Shown here piece after piece: positions 33,630 through 54,326 of a stretch of 64,000 bases of DNA. Positions within the stretch are counted from its first letter, which is position 1; each line of letters starts with the position of its first letter. The stretch is from NCBI GenBank assembly GCA_963764955.1, contig CAVXVE010000024.1, positions 1 to 64,000 on the forward strand, in the 5' to 3' direction. A program made the position numbers and the translations under genes. The notes under the pieces are model-generated. The model was not told the DNA's origin. It searched no databases and worked only from the letters and a program-made list of their open reading frames with translations. Source of the DNA: Roseiarcus sp963764955. Lineage in GTDB: Bacteria > Pseudomonadota > Alphaproteobacteria > Rhizobiales > Beijerinckiaceae.

Positions 33630-33997
33630 CACAGCACCTCCGGCGCGAGCGAAATGATCTTCACGTGATTCTTCGCTCTGAGCTCGCGCGGCACCGGGCC
33701 GAAGATGCGGGTGCCGACCGGCTCGGACTGATTGTTGATCAGCACGGCGGCGTTCGAGTCGAACCGGATCACCGAGCCGTCGGCGCGGCGGATGTCCTTG
33801 GCGGTGCGCACCACCACCGCCTTCATCACGTCGCCTTTCTTGACGCGGCCGCGCGGGATCGCCTCCTTGACCGACACCACAATGATATCGCCGATCGAGG
33901 CGTAACGGCGCTTCGATCCGCCCAGCACCTTGATGCACATCACGCGGCGCGCGCCGGAATTATCGGCGACGTCGAGATTGGTCTGCATCTGTATCAT
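33629..33997 (-). CDS. rplN: 50S ribosomal protein uL14
   Basis: 122 residues, the standard length, with MIQMQTNLDVADNSGARRVM at the start and VLGGSKRRYASIGDIIVVSV. The end is ELRAKNHVKIISLAPEVL. It forms bridge B8 at the subunit interface. First gene of the spc group here after rpsQ. Confidence 0.97.
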   Translation of the reverse strand: MIQMQTNLDVADNSGARRVMCIKVLGGSKRRYASIGDIIVVSVKEAIPRGRVKKGDVMKAVVVRTAKDIRRADGSVIRFDSNAAVLINNQSEPVGTRIFGPVPRELRAKNHVKIISLAPEVL

Positions 33998-34019
33998 GGC
34001 CTAGCCGCCTCTTAAAAAA

Positions 34020-34265
34020 TCACGCCTTCGGCGCCGTCTCGCCGACGACGATCCAGCGCTTGAGTTTCGAGATCGGCCGCGTCTCCTCGATCGAGACGGT
34101 GTCGCCGACCTTCTGGGTCTTGTTTTCGACATGCGCATGGTAGTTCTTCGACCGGCGCACAGTCTTCTTGAGCAGCGGGTGAGTGAACCGCCGCTCGACT
34201 TTCACGACGAGCGTCTTCTCCTGCTTGTCGCTGACGACGACGCCCTGCAAAATTCTCTTTGGCAT
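34020..34265 (-). CDS. rpsQ: 30S ribosomal protein uS17
   Basis: 81 residues from the ATG at 34265 (MPKRILQGVVVSDKQEKTLV) with the OB-fold signature HPLLKKTVRRSKNYHAHVE and ETRPISKLKRWIVV. It binds 16S helices 7 and 11. The longer reading upstream overlaps rpmC and is not real. Confidence 0.95.
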   Translation of the reverse strand: MPKRILQGVVVSDKQEKTLVVKVERRFTHPLLKKTVRRSKNYHAHVENKTQKVGDTVSIEETRPISKLKRWIVVGETAPKA

Positions 34266-34270
34266 AAGTC

Positions 34271-34495
34271 TTAGTCCTTGGCCTTGACCTTGGCGGCGGC
34301 GCGCCTCTGCGCGGCGACCGTCATGACGCGGGCGATGTCGCGCCGCACGACGCGCACCCGGGCGGTGTCCTGCAACTGTCCGCTCGCCTTCTGGAATCGC
34401 AGATTGAACCGCTCCTTCCTGAGCTTGAGCGCCTCGTCGTTGAGCTGATCCTCGGTCATGACGCGAAGGTCGGAAAGACGGTTGGTCGTTTTCAT
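34271..34495 (-). CDS. rpmC: 50S ribosomal protein uL29
   Basis: 74 residues from the ATG at 34495 (MKTTNRLSDLRVMTEDQLND), two-helix hairpin with LRKERFNLRFQKASGQLQD and RRDIARVMTV. It sits at the exit of the peptide tunnel. Normal position between rplP and rpsQ. Confidence 0.95.
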   Translation of the reverse strand: MKTTNRLSDLRVMTEDQLNDEALKLRKERFNLRFQKASGQLQDTARVRVVRRDIARVMTVAAQRRAAAKVKAKD

Positions 34496-34509
34496 GGGCT
34501 CGGCCTCCC

Positions 34510-34923
34510 CTATTCCGCGATGCGCTGCACGAAGCGTGTCTTGATCGGCAGCTTGGCGGCCGCGAGACTGAAAGCCTCGCGCGCCAGCGTCTCGGGCACG
34601 CCGTCGATCTCGAACATGATGCGGCCGGGCGCAACGCGCACGATCCACCATTCAGGCGCACCCTTGCCCTTCCCCATGCGCACTTCGATCGGCTTCTTCG
34701 ACACCGGCACGTCCGGGAACACGCGGATCCAGACCCGGCCGGCGCGCTTCATGTGCCGGGTCAGCGCGCGGCGGGCCGCTTCGATCTGACGCGCGGTGAC
34801 GCGCTCCGGCTCCATCGCCTTGAGGCCGAACTCGCCGAAATTGAGTGCAAATCCGCCCTTCGCATTGCCGTGAATGCGGCCTTTGAAGGCCTTGCGGAAC
34901 TTGGTTCTCTTGGGCTGCATCAT
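34510..34923 (-). CDS. rplP: 50S ribosomal protein uL16
   Basis: 137 residues with MMQPKRTKFRKAFKGRIHGN at the start, and KPIEVRMGKGKGAPEWWIVR and PGRIMFEIDGVPE further on, which line the peptidyl-transferase region. Length and order (rpsC, rplP, rpmC) are standard. Confidence 0.96.
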   Translation of the reverse strand: MMQPKRTKFRKAFKGRIHGNAKGGFALNFGEFGLKAMEPERVTARQIEAARRALTRHMKRAGRVWIRVFPDVPVSKKPIEVRMGKGKGAPEWWIVRVAPGRIMFEIDGVPETLAREAFSLAAAKLPIKTRFVQRIAE

Positions 34924-34950
34924 GATCGTGAACTTTCGCCAGTGCGCTCG

Positions 34951-35685
34951 TCAGACCGCTTCGCGCGCATGCTCACGCTCGCGCGGCTCGCGGCGTGGAC
35001 GATGGGTCGAGGAATGGTCGGCCTCGGCCAGGCGCTTGTCCTGGGCCATCGGATCGTGCTCGAGGATCTCGCCCTTGAAGATCCAGACCTTGATGCCGCA
35101 CGTGCCGTAGGCGGTATGCGCGGTGGCGACGCCATAGTCGACGTCGGCGCGCAGCGTATGCAGCGGCACCCGGCCCTCACGGTACCATTCGAGACGCGCG
35201 ATTTCCGCACCCCCGAGCCGGCCCGAGCAATTGATGCGGATGCCCTCGGCGCCGAGACGCATCGCCGACTGCACCGCGCGCTTCATCGCCCGCCGGAACG
35301 CCACCCGGCGCTCGAGCTGCTGGGCGATGGATTCGGCGACCAGCGTCGCGTCGATTTCCGGCTTGCGGACTTCGACGATGTTGATCGCGACTTCCGAGCT
35401 CGTCAGCTTGGCGACCTGCTTGCGCAGCTTTTCGATGTCGGCGCCCTTCTTGCCGATGACCACGCCCGGACGGGCGGAGTGAATGTTGATGCGCGCCTTC
35501 TTGTGCGGACGCTCGATGACGATCTTCGAGATCGCCGCCTGCTTGAGTCCCTTCGTCAGCGTCTCGCGGATCTTCATGTCCTCATGCAACAGCTTGCCGT
35601 ATTCGCCCTTGCTGGAGAACCAGCGCGAATCCCAGGTGCGGTTGATGCCGAGGCGCAGACCGATAGGATTGATTTTCTGTCCCAT
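34951..35685 (-). CDS. rpsC: 30S ribosomal protein uS3
   Basis: 244 residues. N-terminal start MGQKINPIGLRLGINRTWDS, a KH domain with VVIGKKGADIEKLRKQVAKL (GXXG is GKKG), and the C-terminal half with SGRLGGAEIARLEWYREGRV and TAYGTCGIKVWIFKGEI. The arginine-rich tail is alphaproteobacterial in style. It is part of the mRNA entry helicase of the ribosome. Confidence 0.96.
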   Translation of the reverse strand: MGQKINPIGLRLGINRTWDSRWFSSKGEYGKLLHEDMKIRETLTKGLKQAAISKIVIERPHKKARINIHSARPGVVIGKKGADIEKLRKQVAKLTSSEVAINIVEVRKPEIDATLVAESIAQQLERRVAFRRAMKRAVQSAMRLGAEGIRINCSGRLGGAEIARLEWYREGRVPLHTLRADVDYGVATAHTAYGTCGIKVWIFKGEILEHDPMAQDKRLAEADHSSTHRPRREPREREHAREAV

Positions 35686-35699
35686 GTGGAAGCGCCTCT

Positions 35700-36090
35700 C
35701 TAAGCGGCCTTAGCGTCGGCGGGGACTTCCCGCACGATAATGGTGATGTTGGCGAACGGCTTCTCGATCCGTCCCGCCCGTCCGCGCGCGCGGGGGCTGA
35801 AACGCTTCATGACGATGTCCTTGCCGACCCAGGCCTGGGCGACGATCAGATCGTCGACGTCCAGCTCGTGGTTGTTCTCAGCGTTGGCGATCGCCGATTC
35901 GAGCGTCTTCTTGACCTCGACCGAGATCCTCTTCCTGGAGAACTCGAGATCGGCGAGCGCGGTCGCGACCTTCTTCCCCCGGATGAGCTGGGCGAGCAGG
36001 TTGAGCTTCTGCGGGCTCACGCGCAGCATGCGCGTCGTCGCCTTGGCTTCGTTCTCCGCCTGACGGCGCGGCGTTGGACAGCTTGGACAT
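35700..36090 (-). CDS. rplV: 50S ribosomal protein uL22, frameshift near the 5' end
   Basis: The family region starts TTRMLRVSPQKLNLLAQLIR and is intact to VREVPADAKAA. An ATG at 36090, six bases after the rpsS stop, opens MSKLSN, but the conserved PRRQAENEAKA segment that should follow is in another frame. One extra base near 36070-36080 explains this. The only start in the main frame is the internal Met of RMLRVS, which would lose about 17 alphaproteobacterial N-terminal residues. As L22 is essential, a sequence error is the simplest view. Confidence 0.9.
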
Positions 36091-36096
36091 TGGCGG

Positions 36097-36375
36097 TTAC
36101 GCCCTCTTGGCCTTCTTGTCGGCCGAGTGGCCGTGAAACGTGCGGGTCGGGGCGAATTCGCCGAACTTGTGGCCGATCATCTCCTCCGACACCAGCACCG
36201 GAATGTGCTTGTGGCCGTTATAGACGCCGAACGTGATGCCGACGAACTGCGGCAGGATCGTCGAGCGCCGGCTCCAGATCTTGATGATGTCGGAGCGGCC
36301 GGACCCGCGGGCGACGTCAGCTTTCTTGAGCATATAACCGTCGACGAATGGACCCTTCCAGATCGATCGTGTCAT
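36097..36375 (-). CDS. rpsS: 30S ribosomal protein uS19
   Basis: 92 residues, the standard length. It opens MTRSIWKGPFVDGYMLKKAD, and the core IIKIWSRRSTILPQFVGITF and KHIPVLVSEEMIGHKFGEFA are complete. It sits in the 30S head next to S13. The rplV start follows six bases after its stop. Confidence 0.96.
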   Translation of the reverse strand: MTRSIWKGPFVDGYMLKKADVARGSGRSDIIKIWSRRSTILPQFVGITFGVYNGHKHIPVLVSEEMIGHKFGEFAPTRTFHGHSADKKAKRA

Positions 36376-36378
36376 GGC

Positions 36379-37218
36379 TCAGCCTCTCTTCTTGCGCATA
36401 TGGCGCGAAGCGACGATGAATTTGTCGGTCGCCTTGTTCGAACGGGTCTTCTTACCCTTGGTGGGCTTGCCCCACGGGCTCACCGGATGGCGTCCGCCCG
36501 ACGATTTGCCTTCGCCGCCGCCATGCGGGTGGTCGACCGGGTTCATGACGACGCCGCGGTTGTGCGGACGGCGCCCAAGCCACCGGGTCCGTCCCGCCTT
36601 GCCGATCGACGCATTCATGTGATCGGGGTTCGACACCGCGCCGACCGAGGCGAAGCACTGGCCATGTATGAGCCGCTGCTCGCCGGAACTGAGGCGAAGC
36701 GAAACATAGCCCTGGTCGCGGCTGACGATCTGGGCGTAGGTTCCAGCGGAGCGGGCGATCGCGCCGCCCTTGCCGATCTTCATCTCGACGTTGTGGACGA
36801 TCGTGCCCACGGGAATATTGGCGAGCGGCATCGCATTGCCGGGCTTCACGTCGACCTGGACGCCGGCGACGACTTCATCGCCGACCGAGAGGCGCTGAGG
36901 CGCAATGATGTAGGCTTGCTCGCCGTCGGCATATTTGATGAGCGCGATGAAGCTCGTGCGGTTGGGATCATATTCCAGCCGCTCGACCTTGCCCGCCACG
37001 TCGAGCTTGCGGCGCTTGAAGTCGACAATGCGATAGGTCTGCTTGTGGCCGCCGCCACGGAAGCGCACGGTGATCCGGCCGGCGTTGTTGCGTCCGCCCT
37101 TCTCGGCCTTGCCGAAAGTCAGCGCCTTGACCGGCTTGCCCTTATAGAGCTCGCTGCGGTCGACGATCACGAGCTGTCGAAGGCTCGGCGTAATCGGCTT
37201 ATATGTTTTGAGCGCCAT
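36379..37218 (-). CDS. rplB: 50S ribosomal protein uL2
   Basis: 279 residues. Start MALKTYKPITPSLRQLVIVD; RNA-binding RVGKGG-type segment GRITVRFRGGGHKQTYRIVD; and the conserved C-terminal peptide MNPVDHPHGGGEGKSSGGRH, whose His is important for peptidyl transfer. It is normal in length and order between rplW and rpsS. Confidence 0.97.
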   Translation of the reverse strand: MALKTYKPITPSLRQLVIVDRSELYKGKPVKALTFGKAEKGGRNNAGRITVRFRGGGHKQTYRIVDFKRRKLDVAGKVERLEYDPNRTSFIALIKYADGEQAYIIAPQRLSVGDEVVAGVQVDVKPGNAMPLANIPVGTIVHNVEMKIGKGGAIARSAGTYAQIVSRDQGYVSLRLSSGEQRLIHGQCFASVGAVSNPDHMNASIGKAGRTRWLGRRPHNRGVVMNPVDHPHGGGEGKSSGGRHPVSPWGKPTKGKKTRSNKATDKFIVASRHMRKKRG

Positions 37219-37230
37219 GGATCTGGACCC

Positions 37231-37527
37231 TCAGAGTCCCGTGGTCATGTCGATGCGATCGCCGTCGGCAAGCGTGACGACCGCCTTCTTCATGTCCTGC
37301 TGACGTCCGCGCACGCCTCGAAACGTCTTCCGCTTGCCCTTGCGCAGAAGGGTGTTGACCGCCGTCACTTTGACGTCGAACAATTGTTCGATCGCCGCCT
37401 TGATCTGCGGCTTGGTCGCATTGCGCGCGACCTTGAACACGAATTGGTTGCTCTCGGAAGCGAGCGTCGCCTTCTCCGTGATCACGGGAGCGACGATCGC
37501 GTCGTAGTGGCGTACGTCCATGGTCAT
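37231..37527 (-). CDS. rplW: 50S ribosomal protein uL23
   Basis: 98 residues with APVITEKATLASESNQFVFK and TAVNTLLRKGKRKTFRGVRG. It forms the docking site for SRP and trigger factor at the tunnel exit. Its ATG overlaps the rplD stop (ATGA at 37524-37527). Confidence 0.96.
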   Translation of the reverse strand: MTMDVRHYDAIVAPVITEKATLASESNQFVFKVARNATKPQIKAAIEQLFDVKVTAVNTLLRKGKRKTFRGVRGRQQDMKKAVVTLADGDRIDMTTGL

Positions 37528-38144
37528 TTGAACCGCGCCTCCAGCGCTTCAACCGCGGCCCTGGTCAGGACCAGCTTCTGGCGCCGCATGATGTCGTAGA
37601 CATTGACTCCCTGGACCGGCAGCACGTCGATCTCCGGCAGGTTGCGGGCGGCGGCGGCGAATTTCGCCTCCGGCGTGGCCCCGTCGATGATGAGCGCATT
37701 CTTGAGCGCCGCCTTTTCGAACGACGCACGCAGCATCTTCGTCTTCGCCTCTCCGACGTCGGCGCTTTCCCACACGACGAGCCCGCCGTCCCGGACCTTG
37801 GCCGAAAGCGCGTGCTTGAGGGCCAGCGCCCGCACCTTCTTCGGCAGGTCATGCGCGTGGCTGCGCACGATGGGTCCCATGGCGCGCCCGCCGCCGCGGA
37901 ACTGCGGCACGCGGGCCGAGCCGTGACGGGCGCCGCCAGTGCCTTTCTGCTTGTATATCTTCTTGCCTGTGCGGTTGATGTCGGCGCGCCCGAGCGTCTG
38001 GTGCGTGCCGGCCTGGCGCTTGGCGAGCTGCCAGCGCACCATGCGGGCGATCAGGTCGGCGCGCGGCTCAAGACCGAAAATGGCGTCGCTGAGCTCGAGC
38101 GAGCCCGCGGCCGAGCCATCGATCGACGTTACGTCGAATTTCAT
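37524..38144 (-). CDS. rplD: 50S ribosomal protein uL4
   Basis: 206 residues with the tunnel-lining loop rich in basic residues (GRADINRTGKKIYKQKGTGG, ARHGSARVPQFRGGGRAMGP) and the globular C-terminal fold ending in ALEARFK. In many bacteria L4 autoregulates the S10 operon; no leader structure was examined here. Confidence 0.96.
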   Translation of the reverse strand: MKFDVTSIDGSAAGSLELSDAIFGLEPRADLIARMVRWQLAKRQAGTHQTLGRADINRTGKKIYKQKGTGGARHGSARVPQFRGGGRAMGPIVRSHAHDLPKKVRALALKHALSAKVRDGGLVVWESADVGEAKTKMLRASFEKAALKNALIIDGATPEAKFAAAARNLPEIDVLPVQGVNVYDIMRRQKLVLTRAAVEALEARFK

Positions 38145-38148
38145 CGGG

Positions 38149-38871
38149 TCACTCTCCCTTCGCCGGTTCGGCCGACGGCGCGCTCGCCGCCTCGGGATGA
38201 ACGCGGAACTTGCCGGGCAGCGGGACGTCCTTCGGCAATGGCTTCTTCACCGCGTCACGCACCGCGATCCACCCGCCCGCGTGCCCTGGCACCGCGCCTT
38301 CGACCAGAATCAGGCCGCGCTCCGGATCGGTGCGCACGACGCGCAAGTTCTGCGTCGTAACCTTGTCGACGCCCATATGCCCGGCCATCTTCTTGTTCTT
38401 CCAGGTCTTGCCCGGATCCTGGCGACCGCCAGTGGAGCCATGCGAGCGGTGCGAGATCGAGACGCCATGGGTGGCGCGCAAGCCGCCGAAGTTCCAGCGC
38501 TTCATCGGCCCGGCGAAGCCCTTGCCAATAGTGACGCCGGTGACGTCGACAAATTGCCCGACCGCGAAGTGGTCGGCGGTGATCTCCGCCCCCACCGGAA
38601 TCATCTTGTCCTCGGCGACGCGAAACTCGGCGAGCCGCATCTTCGGCTCGACATGAGCGACGGCGAAGCGGCCGCGCTCGGCCTTCGACACGTTCTTCAC
38701 CTTGGCCTTGCCGACGCCGAGCTGAAGCGCGGTGTAGCCATTCTTTTCCTGGGTGCGATGCGCGACCACCTGGCAGCCCTCAATCTGGAGGACGGTGACC
38801 GGCACGTGGTCGCCTGCGTCGGTGAAGACGCGGGACATGCCCAGCTTCTTTGCGATGATGCCTGAACGCAT
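38149..38871 (-). CDS. rplC: 50S ribosomal protein uL3
   Basis: 240 residues starting MRSGIIAKKLGMSRVFTDAG, with GFAGPMKRWNFGGLRATHGV (the Gln-methylated loop region) and RSHGSTGGRQDPGKTWKNKK. The C-terminal tail HPEAASAPSAEPAKGE is an acidic-alanine extension beyond the family core, common in alphaproteobacteria. Confidence 0.96.
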   Translation of the reverse strand: MRSGIIAKKLGMSRVFTDAGDHVPVTVLQIEGCQVVAHRTQEKNGYTALQLGVGKAKVKNVSKAERGRFAVAHVEPKMRLAEFRVAEDKMIPVGAEITADHFAVGQFVDVTGVTIGKGFAGPMKRWNFGGLRATHGVSISHRSHGSTGGRQDPGKTWKNKKMAGHMGVDKVTTQNLRVVRTDPERGLILVEGAVPGHAGGWIAVRDAVKKPLPKDVPLPGKFRVHPEAASAPSAEPAKGE

Positions 38872-38934
38872 TGGCGTTGATCCTTCGTGAGCGCCTTCGA
38901 AGAAAACCCTTCAGAAGACGCCCGGCAAATCCCC

Positions 38935-39243
<309 letters not shown>

Positions 39244-39307
39244 CTATCAAATCCCTGCCAGCCCGAGCGGGGGGCGCCGGACGCGCCCCATCGCCAGCCG
39301 CAACGCC

Positions 39308-40498
<1,191 letters not shown>

Positions 40499-40548
40499 AG
40501 CCGGACTCCTTCTCGTGGCCCTTCATTCTCAACGCGTTTTGACGCGCC

Positions 40549-42624
<2,076 letters not shown>

Positions 42625-42658
42625 GATCCTTGATCCCGATTGCCTGGCCGACCGCCGC

Positions 42659-43129
42659 TTACCAGCGGTAGTGGGCGAAGGCGCGGTTGGCCTCGGCCAT
42701 CCGGTGCGTATCCTCGCGCTTCTTGACCGCAGCGCCGCGATTGTTCGAGGCGTCGAGCAGTTCGGCCGACAGCCGGTCGACCATGGTCTTGTCGTTGCGG
42801 TCGCGCGCCGCGGAGATGATCCAGCGAATCGCCAGCGCCTGCCGGCGATCGGTGCGCACTTCAACCGGCACCTGATAGGTCGCCCCGCCGACCCGGCGCG
42901 AACGGACCTCAACGGACGGCGCGACGTTCTCGAGCGCCTGCTTGAACACGGCGAGCGGGTCGCTCTTGGCCTTGGCCTCGACGCTGTCGAGAGCGCCATA
43001 GACGATCGACTCGGCGACGGACTTCTTGCCCTCGTACATGATCGTGTTCATGAACTTCGCCACCACCGTGTCGCCATATTTGGCGTCCGGGATGATGTCG
43101 CGTTTCTCAGCGCTGTGTCGGCGTGACAT
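42659..43129 (-). CDS. rpsG: 30S ribosomal protein uS7
   Basis: 156 residues with MSRRHSAEKRDIIPDAKYGD at the start, GALDSVEAKAKSDPLAVFKQ and VRSRRVGGATYQVPVEVRTD. It organises the 30S head and, in enterobacteria, represses the str operon. It is the second gene of the str group. Confidence 0.97.
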   Translation of the reverse strand: MSRRHSAEKRDIIPDAKYGDTVVAKFMNTIMYEGKKSVAESIVYGALDSVEAKAKSDPLAVFKQALENVAPSVEVRSRRVGGATYQVPVEVRTDRRQALAIRWIISAARDRNDKTMVDRLSAELLDASNNRGAAVKKREDTHRMAEANRAFAHYRW

Positions 43130-43188
43130 CGCCTAACTCTCTCTCTTCGTCAGGACCGGCAGGCCGGCCCATGAAATTCTTCCTCTCG

Positions 43189-43220
43189 ATCCCCGGATCT
43201 CGCTCTCGCTCGCCGGGGAT
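43189..43220. repeat. Inverted repeat ATCCCCGG / CCGGGGAT in the rpsL-rpsG spacer
   Basis: Eight-base arms (43189-43196 and 43213-43220) enclose a 16-base CT/CG-rich loop (ATCTCGCTCTCGCTCG). Its sequence resembles the ATCCCCGG...CCGGGGATGAC type of intergenic repeat of Hyphomicrobiales. It lies in the 112-base spacer between rpsL and rpsG, where it could attenuate transcription or be a repeat insertion. Confidence 0.55.
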
Positions 43221-43241
43221 GACCCTTTGCTTGCGCTCAGG

Positions 43242-43613
43242 TTACTTGGGCCGCTTGGCGCCGTATTTCGAACGGCGCTGCTTGCGGTCCTTGACCCCCT
43301 GGGTGTCCAGCACGCCGCGCAGAATGTGGTAGCGGACGCCGGGCAGATCCTTGACGCGGCCGCCGCGGATCATGACCACCGAATGCTCCTGCAGATTGTG
43401 GCCTTCGCCGGGGATATAGCCGATGACCTCGAAGCCGTTGGTCAGCCGCACCTTGGCGACCTTGCGCAAAGCCGAATTCGGCTTCTTCGGGGTCGTCGTA
43501 TAGACGCGCGTGCACACGCCGCGCTTCTGCGGGCTCGCCTGCAGATGGCGGGCCTTCTCCCGGTAGGTTTTCGGCTGCCGCGGCTTGCGGATCAACTGGC
43601 TAATCGTCGGCAT
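43242..43613 (-). CDS. rpsL: 30S ribosomal protein uS12
   Basis: 123 residues with MPTISQLIRKPRQPKTYREK at the start, TTPKKPNSALRKVAKVRLTN and the highly conserved GGRVKDLPGVRYHILRGVLD. The lysines at the two positions changed in streptomycin resistance (in PKKPNS and GRVKDL) are wild type. It is the first gene of the str group; a long leader of about 300 bases lies between its proposed promoter and the start. Confidence 0.97.
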   Translation of the reverse strand: MPTISQLIRKPRQPKTYREKARHLQASPQKRGVCTRVYTTTPKKPNSALRKVAKVRLTNGFEVIGYIPGEGHNLQEHSVVMIRGGRVKDLPGVRYHILRGVLDTQGVKDRKQRRSKYGAKRPK

Positions 43614-43929
43614 GTCGGCCCTAAACTTCAGTTCCCTGTGGGGTCCGGTCCAAAGGACCGAACAGATAATCGAATTCCATCCGCTCGACCGCGCGCGAAG
43701 CCTTGAGAGGCAACGCGCGAAACCGACAGCGCCCTTAAAACCCGTTTGGGTTTGGGCGCCGCCGAAAGCAGAGGATCACGGACGCAAGGCCCGCGATCTT
43801 GCGAAACAGAACCAGCCCCTTAGGGCCGGCATGGCTCGTCGTCGGTAGGATCGTCAGCGTTTAGAGCCGTTGGGTATCCGACGCGTCGTCCGATACAGCT
43901 AAGCTCTACGGCCTGCCGAAAGCGCGCGA

Positions 43930-43958
43930 TACTTATTCAAGCCGTCCACCTGCGTCAA
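43930..43958 (-). promoter_or_regulatory. Candidate sigma-70 promoter of rpsL
   Basis: On the minus strand TTGACG (43958-43953) is followed after 17 bases by TAAGTA (43935-43930). The spacing is ideal and the -35 matches the alphaproteobacterial consensus; the -10 is weaker. It lies about 320 bases before the rpsL start. The rest of the 43614-44163 interval holds no gene and serves as the leader of rpsL and the promoter region of the divergent S41 peptidase gene. Confidence 0.4.
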
Positions 43959-44163
43959 CCCTTTTTGCTGTCATAATCAGCGGCAGCGAGAAAAATCCGC
44001 CGCTGCGCGTCGGCAAGCTAGGCCTGTCCCAGTCTCCAGCGAGCCGCGAAATCGCCGCAGACAATCATAGATGAGCCGGGATTGCCCGCTAGCCGACCGT
44101 TAAGGCAATCGCGCCGCAGCGCCTTGTCCCATGCTTGCAACAATCCGGAGCTTGTCAAAACCA

Positions 44164-45420
44164 ATGAAAGCGACCCGCAGGGAGATCCTGGCTCTGGCCG
44201 CGATGGGCGCTCTGAGCGCGTGGCCGGCGAGGGCCGAGACTGCAAGCCAGCCCGAGGCGGCGCCGGCCGGTTCAAATCAGGCGGACTTCGACCAGGTCTG
44301 GGAGCTGGTGCGCGATCGCTTTTACGATCCCCGCCTCAATGGTCTCGACTGGCAGGAAGAGCGCGCCCGCTTCCGCCCGCAAGCCGCATCCGCGCGCTCC
44401 CGTGAAGACGCGGCAGCGGCGATCAATGCGATGCTGGGCAAGCTCGGCGCCTCGCACACGCATTACTACACGCCGGACGAACCGGCCTATTACCAGCTCG
44501 CCGACATTTTCGCAGGCTGGCTCGAGCATCACGGCCTCGATCGGATCTTCCCCACGGGCGGCGTATCCTATCCTGGAATTGGCGTGTTCACCGAAGCCGA
44601 TGGCCAGGGCCGCATGTTCGTAACCGGAGTGATCGACGGCGCCCCGGCGCATGGCGCCGGGATCCTGGTCGGCGACGAAATCCTGTCGGCGGACGACCGG
44701 CCATTCCAGCCTGTCGCCTCGTTCCGCGGCAAGGTCGGCGGCGCCGTTTCGCTCCAAATCCGGCGCGTGTCCGGGGCGACGCCGATCGCTATCAAAGTGT
44801 CGCCGTCCGATCTTCATCCAAACGAGATGTTCCTGCGCGGCCTGAAAGACAGCGCTCGCGTCATCATTTCCGACAAGGTCAAAATTGGCTATGTGCATGT
44901 CTGGTCCTACGCGAGCCACAGGATACAGTCCGCGCTCGAAAACCTGATGGCCGAGGGTCCGCTCAAGGACGCTGACGCGCTGGTCTTTGATCTGCGCGGC
45001 GGATGGGGCGGCGCGCAGCCGCAATATCTCGACCTGTTCAATCCCCGCGCACCCACGATGCAGGTCAAGGACCGCAGCGGCCAGGCAAGCTTTGTCGACG
45101 TGAAGTGGCGCAAGCCCGTCGCCATGCTGATCAACGAGGGCACGCGCAGCGGCAAGGAAGTGCTCGCCTACGGGTTCAAGGAGTACCGGCTGGGCGAGCT
45201 CATCGGCCACCGCACTGAAGGCGCCGTGCTCGCGGCGACCGCGTTCCTGATCGGCGACGACGGCCTCCTCCTGCTCGCGGTCGAGGACGTGCTGGTGGAC
45301 GGCCAGCGCCTCGAGGGCGTGGGGGTGACGCCAACGATCGAGGTGCCGTTCGACTGGCGCTACGCGGCGGGCGGCGACCCGCAGCTCGACCGCGCCGTGC
45401 AAGTGCTCGCGCGCAGTTAG
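44164..45420 (+). CDS. S41-family C-terminal processing-like peptidase, exported
   Basis: About 418 residues from the ATG at 44164 (MKATRREILALAAMGALSAW); an ATG at 44131 is the alternative start. The RR plus hydrophobic stretch ending ARAE looks like a Sec or Tat signal peptide. A helical region (DFDQVWELVRDRFYDPRLNG) and a PDZ-like region (GVIDGAPAHGAGILVGDEIL, VGGAVSLQIRRV) precede the S41 core with DALVFDLRGGWGGAQPQYLD and VAMLINEGTRSGKEVLAYGF, where SGKE holds the catalytic Ser. It stands alone on the plus strand between rpoC and rpsL, an intruder in a conserved block. Confidence 0.8.
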   Translation: MKATRREILALAAMGALSAWPARAETASQPEAAPAGSNQADFDQVWELVRDRFYDPRLNGLDWQEERARFRPQAASARSREDAAAAINAMLGKLGASHTHYYTPDEPAYYQLADIFAGWLEHHGLDRIFPTGGVSYPGIGVFTEADGQGRMFVTGVIDGAPAHGAGILVGDEILSADDRPFQPVASFRGKVGGAVSLQIRRVSGATPIAIKVSPSDLHPNEMFLRGLKDSARVIISDKVKIGYVHVWSYASHRIQSALENLMAEGPLKDADALVFDLRGGWGGAQPQYLDLFNPRAPTMQVKDRSGQASFVDVKWRKPVAMLINEGTRSGKEVLAYGFKEYRLGELIGHRTEGAVLAATAFLIGDDGLLLLAVEDVLVDGQRLEGVGVTPTIEVPFDWRYAAGGDPQLDRAVQVLARS

Positions 45421-45477
45421 GGCGTCTCGATATCGGCGTCCCTGCCCCGCCCTGGCTCGGACCAAGCCCAAAACGAA

Positions 45478-45502
45478 AGCCCCGCCGGAGGCCGGCGGGG
45501 CT
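45478..45502. terminator. Terminator hairpin between the S41 gene and rpoC
   Basis: Eleven-base arms AGCCCCGCCGG (45478-45488) and CCGGCGGGGCT (45492-45502) with a three-base loop. On the minus strand the stem is followed by TTCGTTTT, giving a good intrinsic terminator for rpoC; it can also stop the convergent S41 transcript. Confidence 0.85.
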
Positions 45503-45535
45503 CGTCGATGTTGGTCCTTCGCCTTAGCCTTTGCG

Positions 45536-49798
<4,263 letters not shown>

Positions 49799-49936
49799 TG
49801 AGGTCTCCCGCGACGTCCGGACAAAAGCCGCGTCCGAACTCGCCTTGGTGGAACGGCGCTGCGGCGAATGAGCCGCGGCGCCAACGCCAGAAACATCGTC
49901 GCCCCGGTCAAGCGCGGCCGGGCGTGGCCTTAACGG

Positions 49937-54058
<4,122 letters not shown>

Positions 54059-54326
54059 GTCGCTCCTCTAAAGCTCTCGCTTGCCGCCTTTGTCGGCCAT
54101 CGCGCCTAAGCGCGCGACGGATCTTAAGGCTGGTCTTCTTGGGACGCGTCGCCGGCGCCCCCGTCTCACTCAAACGTTCTCCCGCGCGGCCTCAAAAGCT
54201 TTCGGCCGCCTGATCACGACGCCCACTCCCCGAAACGTTTTGAAAACGCCGGAACGGCCCCAGGCGGATAGCCGGGGACCGTCCATTTTTTATATTGACC
54301 GAGCCCCGCGGCAGCGGGTCGCCCAA

